Source: Thalassobius sp047123305 (lineage in GTDB: Bacteria; Pseudomonadota; Alphaproteobacteria; Rhodobacterales; Rhodobacteraceae). Taken from it: DNA of 64,000 nucleotides. The position numbers were made by a program, and so were the translations under genes. Positions 1-7,334 of the stretch are shown piece by piece (the stretch's first letter is position 1; each line of letters opens with the position of its first letter). Location: positions 4,154,001 through 4,218,000 of the forward strand of contig NZ_CP138918.1 of assembly GCF_047123305.1 (NCBI RefSeq), read 5' to 3'. The notes under the pieces are model-generated. The model did not search any database, was not told the DNA's origin, and saw nothing but the letters and a program-made list of their open reading frames with translations.

Positions 1-467
1 TCTGGGCCTCTGCCATGACCAAACTTGGCGACGGATTTCTTGGCCTGTTCAGCCCCTCCACCGGGGCCTATGCGCAGATCTTTCCAAAAGCGTTTGAGGC
101 CGTGGGCTACAACAGCTCGGAACTGGGAATTTTTCATTGGGCCGTTGTGATGGCCGGAACCTACGCCGAATTTATCCTGCCTGCGTTGATCGTTCTGGGG
201 CTGTTCACACGCCTTGCCAGTCTGGGGATGATTGGTTTCATTGCGGTTCAGTCGCTGACGGACCTCTACGGCCACGGCGGGATTGCCCATATCGAAACAC
301 TTGGAGCCTGGTTCGATCGGCTGCCTGACGGTGTAATCCTGGACCAGCGTGGTTTCTGGATGTTGTTGCTGCTGACCCTGGTGATCAAGGGCGCAGGACC
401 GCTGTCCCTGGACCGCATCCTGTTGATCCGCAACGCTCTTTCGGCACGTCCTGCGGCGCAGGCCTGA
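1..467 (+). CDS. DoxX family membrane protein, 5' end cut by window edge
   Basis: The reading frame is open from base 3 to the TGA at 465-467. The first codons read W-A-S-A before the methionine at base 15, which matches the usual start of the DoxX core (LxxxWxSAxTKLGD), so I read this as a gene truncated by the window rather than one that starts at base 15. The visible 150 residues hold three hydrophobic segments, roughly 42-65, 70-85 and 110-128 counted from base 15. DoxX-family proteins are small four-helix membrane proteins, often tied to quinone or thiol redox partners; the substrate here cannot be told. A hairpin terminator follows, shared with the convergent ArsC-like gene. Confidence 0.85.
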   Translation, partial: WASAMTKLGDGFLGLFSPSTGAYAQIFPKAFEAVGYNSSELGIFHWAVVMAGTYAEFILPALIVLGLFTRLASLGMIGFIAVQSLTDLYGHGGIAHIETLGAWFDRLPDGVILDQRGFWMLLLLTLVIKGAGPLSLDRILLIRNALSARPAAQA

Positions 468-487
468 CGCTAATTGACGAGGTTAGG

Positions 488-511
488 ACGCCGCCCTAAG
501 GGGCGGCGTTT
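488..511. terminator. Hairpin between convergent genes
   Basis: Nine-base arms ACGCCGCCC (488-496) and GGGCGGCGT (501-509) enclose the loop TAAG. The hairpin lies between the DoxX stop and the stop of the convergent ArsC-like gene, so it probably ends transcripts from both sides. The T-tract is short (TTT), so strength is uncertain. Confidence 0.7.
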
Positions 512-515
512 GGCA

Positions 516-848
516 TTATCCAACCCCAAGGGCCGCCTGCACCGCTTTGGTCCAGCCCAAATGCATCGTCCCCTCCTCAGTCACGATCAGCGGACGTTTC
601 ATCAGCGCCTCATGCTCCGCCAGTAATTCAAGCGCAGGCTGCGCGCGCGCCGCCTCATCCAATCCGCGCCAGGTGGTCGAACGTGTATTGACCAGTGCAT
701 CGCCAAATTCAGCATAGGCCGCAGCCCGCAAATCCGCATCCATGGGTTGCGCCCTCAGGTCCACCAACTCCACCGCAAAACCCGCTGCCTGCAGAGATTT
801 CACCGCTTTTCGGCATGTATCACAGCTTTTCAGCCCAAATAGTTGCAT
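516..848 (-). CDS. ArsC/Spx-family thioredoxin-fold protein
   Basis: A 110-residue protein of the ArsC-like (Spx/YffB) thioredoxin-fold family. It begins MQLFGLKSCDTC, with the CxxC pair at residues 9 and 12, followed by the family's R-K and a late TEEG-x-x-HLGW segment. The start at 848 is preferred because a GAGGG SD lies six bases upstream; the longer frame from 905 would bury this SD inside the coding sequence. Family members are glutathione- or thioredoxin-dependent reductases, including arsenate reductase. No ars genes are nearby, so arsenate as substrate is not supported. Divergent from the cold-shock gene. Confidence 0.8.
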   Translation of the reverse strand: MQLFGLKSCDTCRKAVKSLQAAGFAVELVDLRAQPMDADLRAAAYAEFGDALVNTRSTTWRGLDEAARAQPALELLAEHEALMKRPLIVTEEGTMHLGWTKAVQAALGVG

Positions 849-1068
849 TTTCGCCCTCATAATCTGGTTCCCATAAGCAATAAACCGTCTGTGATTTGGG
901 ATCATCCTTGTTTTGCTTGATTTTTAAAAAACCCGTGTATTCACTGTATTCCGTGACTTAGGCTTCAAAGGCTCCGTCAATTTTGAGAGAAGTTTTTGGA
1001 TCCTGCCAGCCAAAGTGACATGGGCCCCGCATTTTCGGGGAAAGGAACGGCAAGAAGGAGACACGGAC

Positions 1069-1275
1069 ATGCCAACGGGCACCGTGAAATGGTTTAATAC
1101 CACCAAAGGTTACGGATTCATCGCCCCCGATGACGGCGGCAAAGACATTTTTGTGCATATCTCTGCGGTCGAACGCTCCGGCCTGACGGGACTTGCAGAT
1201 GAACAAAAGGTCAATTTTGAGCTGATCGACGGCCGCGATGGCCGTCAGATGGCAGGCAGCCTGTCCCTGCTCTGA
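1069..1275 (+). CDS. Cold-shock protein, CspA family
   Basis: A 68-residue single cold-shock domain. The RNP1-like motif KGYGFIAPDD and the RNP2-like motif DIFVHISAV are intact, as is the opening GTVKWFN. These proteins bind single-stranded RNA or DNA and act as RNA chaperones. The ATG at 1069 has an AAGGAG SD at 1053-1058. The leader contains a CCCCG/CGGGG hairpin (1025-1040) just before the SD, a place where structure could affect translation. The gene stands alone, divergent from the ArsC-like gene, with about 220 bases between them. Confidence 0.92.
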   Translation: MPTGTVKWFNTTKGYGFIAPDDGGKDIFVHISAVERSGLTGLADEQKVNFELIDGRDGRQMAGSLSLL

Positions 1276-1290
1276 CCCCGTATTATCACA

Positions 1291-1323
1291 GCAAAACAAA
1301 AGGGTGACGGTTCGCCGTCACCC
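1291..1323 (-). terminator. Intrinsic terminator of the small secreted-protein gene
   Basis: Perfect nine-base arms GGGTGACGG (1302-1310) and CCGTCACCC (1315-1323) close a four-base loop. On the minus strand the stem is followed by TTTTGTTTTG, a good U-tract. It ends the minus-strand gene at 1376-1660 and may also stop read-through from the cold-shock gene. Confidence 0.8.
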
Positions 1324-1375
1324 TGCCCATATGCTTTGAAGTCCCAGATCCGGTTGGGACAGGATGCATCAACCG

Positions 1376-1660
1376 TCAGTTGGTGTAGCAGCCTTTTTGA
1401 CCTTCGGGACAGACCACACCACTGGACTTCGCGGTTGCCACAGGCTTGCTGCGCTTGCTGCTGGCGCCGTGACGCATGACCGACTGATAGCTCATCGACT
1501 GGTTGGGAACCCCGCAACAGATCACCCCGTTCATCGACACAGGCTGCTGCCCGGTGGGGCAATAATTTGCAATGCCATCATAGGGATAGATCCGCGGCTC
1601 GGCCTGTGCAGCCAGCGGCAGGACGAGGGTGATAATGGCGGTGAGTTTGGCAATTTTCAT
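1376..1660 (-). CDS. Small secreted cysteine-containing protein, function unknown
   Basis: A 94-residue protein starting MKIAKLTAIITLVLPLAAQA, a clear Sec signal peptide with probable cleavage after AQA (residue 20). The mature part has five cysteines (NYCP, ICCG, VVCP, GCYT), which suggests disulphides in the periplasm. The start at 1660 has a GGGGGAG SD seven bases upstream. I do not recognise a family. It is a single-gene unit with its own terminator downstream. Confidence 0.75.
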   Translation of the reverse strand: MKIAKLTAIITLVLPLAAQAEPRIYPYDGIANYCPTGQQPVSMNGVICCGVPNQSMSYQSVMRHGASSKRSKPVATAKSSGVVCPEGQKGCYTN

Positions 1661-1757
1661 GGAATTCTCCCCCAATGGAGACCCCGCATTAGGGGCAAAT
1701 TTTTGTCATGATTGCCCGCAAGCGTAACGGGATCTTAAGGAATTGCCCAATACTATA

Positions 1758-1824
1758 TCCGGAAACGCGGCGTTTCCGGAACAAAAACAATAGAGGAGTG
1801 TTTCAAATGCGTTTCCCTATATAA
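1758..1824 (+). other. Perfect inverted repeat followed by a five-codon ORF with a strong SD
   Basis: Ten-base arms TCCGGAAACG (1758-1767) and CGTTTCCGGA (1771-1780) are separated by three bases. Just after them a GAGGAG SD (1793-1798) precedes ATG CGT TTC CCT ATA TAA (1807-1824), encoding MRFPI, and the terminator hairpin at 1827-1850 follows at once. The arrangement looks like a short transcript (a small RNA or leader), but no convincing promoter was found. It could also be the remnant of a lost gene. Confidence 0.3.
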
Positions 1825-1853
1825 AAGGCCCGCTGGTAGAGCAGCGGGCCTTT
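1822..1853. terminator. Bidirectional hairpin terminator
   Basis: Arms GGCCCGCTG (1827-1835) and CAGCGGGCC (1842-1850) have AAAA before and TTT after. On the minus strand it ends the HPF/RaiA-like gene with TTTTAT; on the plus strand it would end the short transcript proposed just upstream. Confidence 0.75.
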
Positions 1854-1882
1854 GCAGCGGTCAATACCGTCGGGGGACGGGA

Positions 1883-2194
1883 TTAATGCGCCGAAAGCTT
1901 GCCAAATTCGCCTTCCAGCCGTTGGCGTAGTTTTTTGGACGCCGCTTTAACCGCGTGTTGAATATCGGTGGCATCATGATGCACCGCATAGGGACGCATG
2001 CCTTCAGGACGGGCCTCAACGGTGGCGCGGATATCTTCGCCCCCTTTGGGACCACGCATATCTTTCACATGCACCTCCACACGTGTCAGCCTCGACGCGA
2101 TCGGCGCTAGGGTTGAGGCGACCAGCTGTTCGCAGACCTCTGCCAAACGGTCGTCGCCTTGAATATTGTGGTCGGTGTTGATCTGAATATGCAT
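1883..2194 (-). CDS. HPF/RaiA-family ribosome-associated protein
   Basis: A 103-residue protein, MHIQINTDHNIQGDDRL onward, with the RaiA/S30AE-type pattern RVEVHVKD...ATVEARPEGMRPYAVHHDATDIQHAVKAASKKLRQRLE. Such proteins sit in the small-subunit decoding channel and help idle or hibernate ribosomes. It is the short form, lacking the C-terminal dimerisation domain of long HPF. The start at 2194 is fixed by an AAGGAGG SD six bases upstream; the longer frame from 2284 has no such site. Ribosome binding is inferred from family membership. Confidence 0.8.
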   Translation of the reverse strand: MHIQINTDHNIQGDDRLAEVCEQLVASTLAPIASRLTRVEVHVKDMRGPKGGEDIRATVEARPEGMRPYAVHHDATDIQHAVKAASKKLRQRLEGEFGKLSAH

Positions 2195-2407
2195 CAGAGC
2201 CTCCTTCTTGTTTGGCCTAAGTCTATGAGGAATCACATATGTCTGGATTGATCTGGAACAAGTAAGAAACAGAATTGCCCGCAATTCACCGGCACAAAAC
2301 CGCCGTGGTCGCCAGCCTTTAGGTCCCTTGAAACCCGAGCGTCCACACCCAACATGACATAGGAGAGACGCCCAGCAAACGAGTGCCAGCCCAAAGATGC
2401 CCGCCCG

Positions 2408-2668
2408 ATGATCCGCCGTTTTCTACAGCGCCTGTTTGGCGCCCGTTCTGCCCCCTCCCTGACCGTGGTTGGGGAACGCTCGCCTTCGTCCAAACGGCGC
2501 AGCCGACCGGTGCCCCTGTTTGGCCGGAACCGTTGTGCCTGGCGGGCCGAAGGCCAGAAAAACGCCAGTTTTTCGCGCTTTCGCTGCGAAACCTGTGGGG
2601 TGGAGGCCTTCAGCCGTGATGGCAAGCCACCGCGCCAGTGTAAACGTGGGGTAGATGGCGGGCTTTAG
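2408..2668 (+). CDS. Small basic protein with C-terminal zinc-ribbon-like motif, unknown
   Basis: An 86-residue frame with GC-rich third positions like its neighbours. The N-terminus is very basic (MIRRFLQRLFGARS), and the C-terminus carries FRCETCGVEAFSRDG followed by RQCKRG, a Cys-x2-Cys plus a later Cys that looks like half a zinc ribbon. No SD is visible before the ATG at 2408, so the start is uncertain. The cysteine motif and codon usage favour this frame over the overlapping frames on both strands. No function can be given. Confidence 0.5.
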   Translation: MIRRFLQRLFGARSAPSLTVVGERSPSSKRRSRPVPLFGRNRCAWRAEGQKNASFSRFRCETCGVEAFSRDGKPPRQCKRGVDGGL

Positions 2669-2682
2669 TGCCACAACAACTT

Positions 2683-2717
2683 AAAACGCCCAACCTCTCT
2701 CCAGATCGGGCGCTTTA
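2683..2717. terminator. Probable bidirectional terminator between the small ORF and thyX
   Basis: CGCCC (2687-2691) can pair with GGGCG (2708-2712), flanked by TTAAAA on the left and CTTTAAAA on the right. It lies between two convergent stops. The stem is short, with an imperfect extension, so confidence is modest. Confidence 0.5.
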
Positions 2718-2744
2718 AAATCTGAGTCTAAAATCTTGGGCGGG

Positions 2745-3653
2745 TTACCCCTCCAGAACGTCCTGCAATTCGCGCCATTCCCGGACGCTCATTCCGCTGT
2801 TGTCTTTGGTGACCTCTTCGCCCTTCAGCATCCGGCGCACGCAGTCCAGCGCGCCGGCGCTCAGCGCGGCGCCGCCCATCCGGTAGTCCTCAAACGCCTT
2901 GTAGGCAAAGGGCACCCAATCGGCGACCAACTTGCAGATTGCATCGGCGTAGACGCGGATCTCGTACTGGGCATGGCTGTCGGCGCGCAACCGCAGGAAG
3001 TGCAGCAGGTTGTGCAGGTCCACTTTCCAATACCACTGGGTATAGATGTTGGCAGGCAGGTTCATCCGCGCCAGTTCCCGCGCTAGGCCCTGCTGACCAT
3101 CGTCCGAGATCATCTCTTCATAGTGGTCATAGCACCGCGCCGCGTCCCCCTTCAGGATGTCCAAAACCCGCTCCGCTTCGGCTCCGGTCAGAGCTTCACC
3201 GCGGCCCTGATTGTTGATCACCGATTGCGCCGCCAGCTGTTCAGGCTGCGGGATATAGAACTCACGGTCGAGGATCGAATAACGGGCGGAATATTCGTTC
3301 ACATTGGCAGTCCGGTGACGGATCCACTGACGCGCCACAAAAACCGGCAGTTTGACGTGCAGCTTCAGCTCGCACATCTCAAACGGGGTCGAGTGCCAGT
3401 GCCGCATCAGATAGCGGATCAACCCTTCGTCGTTTTGCACCGATTTGGTGCCTTTGCCGTAGGAAACGCGGGCGGCCTGACAGATCGCAGCATCATCGCC
3501 CATATAGTCGATCACACGGACAAACCCGTGATCCAGCACCGGATAGGCCTGATAAAGATGCGCTTCCATCCCTTCCGAGACGGCGCGCAGGGTCTGGCGC
3601 GGGGTGGCGCGGAGCGCGTCAATTTCGGCCTGCTGTTCCAGGGTGATGGGCAT
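2745..3653 (-). CDS. thyX: FAD-dependent thymidylate synthase
   Basis: A 302-residue ThyX, which methylates dUMP to dTMP using methylene-tetrahydrofolate with FAD/NADPH. The signature RHR-x7-S is seen as RHRTANVNEYS, starting near residue 112 and followed by ARYS; the C-terminal part has the family's DLHNLLHFLRLRADSHAQYEIR block. The start at 3653 is chosen because a GGAGG SD lies five bases upstream; the in-frame ATG four codons earlier overlaps that SD. About 300 residues is normal for the alphaproteobacterial form. It stands alone between a small ORF and the Slam locus. Use of ThyX is common in this group. Confidence 0.95.
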   Translation of the reverse strand: MPITLEQQAEIDALRATPRQTLRAVSEGMEAHLYQAYPVLDHGFVRVIDYMGDDAAICQAARVSYGKGTKSVQNDEGLIRYLMRHWHSTPFEMCELKLHVKLPVFVARQWIRHRTANVNEYSARYSILDREFYIPQPEQLAAQSVINNQGRGEALTGAEAERVLDILKGDAARCYDHYEEMISDDGQQGLARELARMNLPANIYTQWYWKVDLHNLLHFLRLRADSHAQYEIRVYADAICKLVADWVPFAYKAFEDYRMGGAALSAGALDCVRRMLKGEEVTKDNSGMSVREWRELQDVLEG

Positions 3654-3862
3654 TCTGTCCTCCAAATCACTGCTAAGGCGAGTCGCAGGCCACTATATCT
3701 AGCGTTCGGGCGATAAAAAACTGCAATATGGGCTTGCATTTCGCAAAGTCACAGTTCGTGGCTTTTTTCGCGCCAAAGGCGCAACAAACATTGACTTTTG
3801 CCCGTCTGAGGCAGAGTCTCAAAGAAAACAGGCCCTGAGCAGAATAATAAGGACCGAGGCAG

Positions 3863-4786
3863 ATGAAACGTTACGCGCAGCTTTTGTTGGCGCCGCTTTT
3901 GCTGGCGGCCTGTACCGCGGATCCAGGTGGCACCAATACCGATTTTGGCATGACAACCAACCCCGCCCCTGCGACGGTGGCGGGGGCTCTGCAAGCTGTG
4001 GATTATGATGCCGACGCCGGCGAATTGGTTCTGACTTTGAACGCCGTGCATGGGGGTGAACGCAATGTCACCTACGTCCGCACCGCAGCGGTCGATACCA
4101 ACGGTTATCAGGGCTACACCCTGCAACGCAGCCCGGCTGATCGACATTACACCGCCCTGTTTGGCGAAAGCGCCGACAATGAGCTTTATGCCGGTGTTGT
4201 TGCTGATGGCGGCAACAACAACCGCTATTTTGGCGGCGGCGTCTACGGCCGGCAAGGTCTGGGCGTGTACTCGCCCTATGATCATGCCCCTACAGAGGGT
4301 GAAGTTCAGTATCGCGGCGACTATGCCGGGGTGACCAATGTGGCCAACAGCGGCACCCAGCTGCTCGACTCTTCCGGCCTGGATCCCAACCTGACCCCGC
4401 CGCGGCAGTCCGACCGCGTCACGGGGATCATTCTGCTCGATGCGGATTTTGAAAACCTGCAAATGGATGCGGAGATTTCCAACCGTCAGTTGGTGGACGA
4501 TCTGGGCGGTTTGAACCCGCTGCCAGATGTCATTCTGGTCCCGACGGCGATCACCGCCGAGGGGACGTTCGAAGGCACTGTTGAATACGAAGGTGTCGTC
4601 GGTTCTCAGATCGGCAGCTACGCCGGGCTGTTTGGTGGCGCCGGGGCAACCTCGGTTGCGGGCGTTGTGTATCTGGAAGAGTTTGACGGCACCACCAACC
4701 GTGTCACTGGCGAAGAAGAATATGGCGTCTTCATCATGACCCGCTGCGGTGCGGCCGGCGCGCATCCGGACTGTCCGAGCCTGTAA
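3863..4786 (+). CDS. Lipoprotein with TbpB-like C-terminal barrel, probable Slam cargo
   Basis: A 307-residue lipoprotein. The N-terminus MKRYAQLLLAPLLLAAC gives a lipobox L14-A15-A16-C17. The C-terminal third contains a beta-rich stretch ending GSYAGLFGGAGATSVAGVVYLEE, which resembles the (Y/F)xGxFGGxxAxEVAG motif of the small transferrin-binding-protein-B-like barrel domain recognised by Slam transporters. Two cysteines near the end (RCGAAGAHPDC) may bridge. The next gene, four bases downstream, is a Slam-like outer-membrane protein, so this is probably its surface-exposed substrate. SD GAGG precedes the ATG. The ligand is unknown; no TonB receptor or haem/iron gene is adjacent. Confidence 0.7.
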   Translation: MKRYAQLLLAPLLLAACTADPGGTNTDFGMTTNPAPATVAGALQAVDYDADAGELVLTLNAVHGGERNVTYVRTAAVDTNGYQGYTLQRSPADRHYTALFGESADNELYAGVVADGGNNNRYFGGGVYGRQGLGVYSPYDHAPTEGEVQYRGDYAGVTNVANSGTQLLDSSGLDPNLTPPRQSDRVTGIILLDADFENLQMDAEISNRQLVDDLGGLNPLPDVILVPTAITAEGTFEGTVEYEGVVGSQIGSYAGLFGGAGATSVAGVVYLEEFDGTTNRVTGEEEYGVFIMTRCGAAGAHPDCPSL

Positions 4787-4790
4787 TCCC

Positions 4791-6161
4791 GTGCGGCTTG
4801 TCCTGCCTGCACTTTGTTTGACCGCGTTTTGCTGTGCAGCGGGGGTGACCTCCGCCGAGGATCTGCGGGTCAGCCCCGCTCAGGCCCGTGTTCTGGCCAT
4901 CGAAGCGCTACAAAGGGGTCACCCCGCGCTGGCGGCACAATTGGCGCAGGGGTTGTTGCTGGCCGACCGCGCCAATGGCGAGGCGCATTTCATCCTGGCC
5001 CGCGCCTATCAGCTGATGCGCCAACCGGATCTGGCGCGCAAACCTGCGCGACTGGCTTTTGCCCATGCCACCACCACCGCCGGAAAGTTTCAAGCGGCTC
5101 AGTTTGCCGCCCGTCTGGCGATCGAAGACCAAAAACACCTGGCGGCTCAGATCTGGTTGCGCCGGTCCCTGTTGCATCTGCCGGACGAGCGGTTTCGCGA
5201 GCAGGTGGTCAAGGATTACCGGCTGATCAGCCGGATGTCGCCCTGGCAGCTGAGCCTACAGACCTCTCTGGCGCCGACGGACAATCTGAACAACGGGGCC
5301 AACTCGCCCTATTCCACCATCGATGGGGTGCCAATTTTCGGCTTCCTCAGCGGCTCGGCGCAGGCGCTTTCTGGCGTGCGGGGCACGGCGGATCTGGGGC
5401 TGTCCTACCGGTTAAGCGGCACCAAGGCGCAGTCCACCCATGTCAGCCTGCGCTACTACGGGCAGCGCGTTGACCTCTCCGATGAGGCCCGCGTGCAGGC
5501 GCCCAGCCTCACCAATTCCAGCCTTGCTTTCGACTATCTGGAACTTGGCCTCAGCCAGAACCGCAAGGCCAAGGGCAACGGGCAATGGTCCTTTGGCGCC
5601 AGTCTGGGACAAAGCTGGTCCAGTCAGGATCCCTATCAGCAAACCCTGCGGGTCAATCTGGGACGGGGTCTGGAGCTGGGCAAACAAAACCGGTTGAGCG
5701 TGACCGCACAAGCCGAACGGCTGCGCTATGAAAGCGGCCTGCCCGATGTCACCAGCCTGTCCCTGCACGGCACCCTGTCTCATCAGACCGCAGAGGATCA
5801 CCGGTTTAGCCTCAGCCTCAGCCTTAAGGACGCCCAAAGCCGCAATGCCAATGCGCGACAACAAAAGGTGAGCGCCACACTGGGCTGGGCATCGGGCACC
5901 GCGCTGGGGCCAGTGACCCCCTCCGCAAGCCTTGGGGCCAGCCTGAACCACTATGCCGATTACAGTCTTGGTTTTTTTGCCGTTCCTGGCGGCAGAGAAG
6001 ACCGAAGTGTGTTTGGACAGATGGAATTTACCCTGCAAGCGCTTGACTATGGGGGATTTGTACCATCTCTCACTGTACAGGCCCGCAAGACCACGTCCAA
6101 TGTCAGCCGGTTTGAAACCCGTGAAACCACCGTTTCGCTTGGGGTGAAATCCAGCTTCTGA
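4791..6161 (+). CDS. Slam-like surface lipoprotein assembly modifier (type XI secretion outer-membrane protein)
   Basis: A 456-residue protein from the GTG at 4791, four bases after the lipoprotein stop, which fits translational coupling. The signal peptide is MRLVLPALCLTAFCCAAGVTSA. Residues about 30-145 form alpha-helical TPR-like repeats (RGHPALAAQLAQGLLL, GEAHFILARAYQL). From about 160 (LSLQTSLAPTDNLNNGAN) to the terminal VSLGVKSSF the sequence is a beta-barrel pattern ending in phenylalanine, as outer-membrane proteins do. TPR plus barrel, the NLNN segment and the length fit the Slam/DUF560 family that moves lipoproteins to the cell surface. An upstream in-frame GTG at 4749 would overlap the lipoprotein gene and lacks a signal peptide at its start. 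Confidence 0.7.
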   Translation: MRLVLPALCLTAFCCAAGVTSAEDLRVSPAQARVLAIEALQRGHPALAAQLAQGLLLADRANGEAHFILARAYQLMRQPDLARKPARLAFAHATTTAGKFQAAQFAARLAIEDQKHLAAQIWLRRSLLHLPDERFREQVVKDYRLISRMSPWQLSLQTSLAPTDNLNNGANSPYSTIDGVPIFGFLSGSAQALSGVRGTADLGLSYRLSGTKAQSTHVSLRYYGQRVDLSDEARVQAPSLTNSSLAFDYLELGLSQNRKAKGNGQWSFGASLGQSWSSQDPYQQTLRVNLGRGLELGKQNRLSVTAQAERLRYESGLPDVTSLSLHGTLSHQTAEDHRFSLSLSLKDAQSRNANARQQKVSATLGWASGTALGPVTPSASLGASLNHYADYSLGFFAVPGGREDRSVFGQMEFTLQALDYGGFVPSLTVQARKTTSNVSRFETRETTVSLGVKSSF

Positions 6162-6210
6162 CTGCAGGGACAACCGGTCAATGGCGGCGCCCGTAACTGA
6201 GGGAGCCACG

Positions 6211-6639
6211 ATGCATTTGAAATACCTACACACAATGGTGCGTGTGAAAGACCTGGAGAAAAGCCAGGCATTCTACAAACTTCTGGGGCTGAAAGAGACC
6301 CGGCGCTATGACAGCGAACAGGGCCGGTTCAGCCTGATCTTCATGGCGCCGGAAGGCCAGGAAGAGTGCCCGGTCGAGCTGACCTACAATTGGGACGGCG
6401 ACGACGCCCTGCCCGATGACAGCCGCCACTTTGGCCATCTGGCTTATGAAGTTGGTAATATCTATGAGGTATGCCAGCATCTTATGGACAATGGTGTCAC
6501 CATCAACCGCCCGCCCCGCGATGGGCGCATGGCCTTTGTACGGTCGCCCGACAATGTGTCGGTCGAACTGCTGCAAGAGGGGGAGGCGCTGGCGCCTGCT
6601 GAACCCTGGGCCAGCATGGGCAACACCGGCCACTGGTGA
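6211..6639 (+). CDS. gloA: Lactoylglutathione lyase (glyoxalase I)
   Basis: A 142-residue VOC-fold protein that converts the methylglyoxal-glutathione hemithioacetal to S-lactoylglutathione. Two beta-alpha-beta-beta-beta modules are visible; the metal ligands fit H7 (LHTMVRV), E56 (VELTYN), H76 (GHLAYEV) and E119 (VELLQ). The ATG at 6211 has a GAGGGAG SD; the longer frame from 6181 lacks one. Length matches the short bacterial Ni/Zn enzymes. Its stop overlaps the start of the following DUF1194 gene (GTGA), so it may be co-transcribed with that pair even though no functional link is known. Confidence 0.92.
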   Translation: MHLKYLHTMVRVKDLEKSQAFYKLLGLKETRRYDSEQGRFSLIFMAPEGQEECPVELTYNWDGDDALPDDSRHFGHLAYEVGNIYEVCQHLMDNGVTINRPPRDGRMAFVRSPDNVSVELLQEGEALAPAEPWASMGNTGHW

Positions 6640-7334
6640 TCCCGGTGCGCCGGCTGCTGACGCTCCTTTCGTTTCTGGCCGCCACTCCGGCGGCGGCGGT
6701 GGAGTGTCGACTGGCGCTGGTGCTTGCAATTGATATTTCTTCCTCGGTCGATCCGACCGAAGACACGTTGCAACGGCAGGGGCTGGCAGCGGCGCTGCTG
6801 GCCCCTGAAGTTCAGGCGGCGTTTTTTGCCACACATGAACCTGTGGCTCTGGTGGCGTTTGAATGGTCGGGACGGGTCAATCAGAAGATCCTGCTGGATT
6901 GGACGATGATCGACAGCCCGTCAAAACTGCTGGGCGCGGCAGAGGCGATATCGCGCTCTGAACGCTCCACCCGCGAATTCCCCACCGCCATTGGTCATGC
7001 CCTGAGCTATGCTTGGAAGCAGCTGGATCGCGGGCCACGCTGTCTCTATTCCACCATCGACGTCAGCGGGGATGGTGAAAACAACGAAGGTTTCGGACCA
7101 CGCCATGCCTACCGTGCCTTTGGCTTTGGCGATGTGGTGGTCAATGGGCTGGCGGTGGCCTCCAACGGGGATCATCAGGACGACAAGATCATCGCCCACT
7201 ATCAGAAAGAAGTGCTGCGCGGCCCCGCTGCCTTCCTTGAAATTGCCCGCGGTTTCGAGGATTACGAAACTGCGATGCGGCGTAAGCTGGAACGCGAACT
7301 GCGGCCTTTCCTGATGGGAGACCTGGTGGAGTGA
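6636..7334 (+). CDS. DUF1194 secreted von Willebrand factor A-like protein (copy 1)
   Basis: A 232-residue protein with a Sec signal peptide (LLTLLSFLAATPAAA) and a DUF1194 domain, a VWA-like fold. The metal-binding MIDAS motif D-I-S-S-S is at residues 33-37, and a later DVSGDGENN supplies the acidic loop. The GTG start overlaps the gloA stop by four bases; another in-frame GTG follows three codons later. Proteins of this family are predicted to be periplasmic or secreted, and their partners are unknown. It overlaps the next gene by GTGA, and the two are paralogous, so they probably arose by tandem duplication. Confidence 0.82.
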   Translation: MIPVRRLLTLLSFLAATPAAAVECRLALVLAIDISSSVDPTEDTLQRQGLAAALLAPEVQAAFFATHEPVALVAFEWSGRVNQKILLDWTMIDSPSKLLGAAEAISRSERSTREFPTAIGHALSYAWKQLDRGPRCLYSTIDVSGDGENNEGFGPRHAYRAFGFGDVVVNGLAVASNGDHQDDKIIAHYQKEVLRGPAAFLEIARGFEDYETAMRRKLERELRPFLMGDLVE

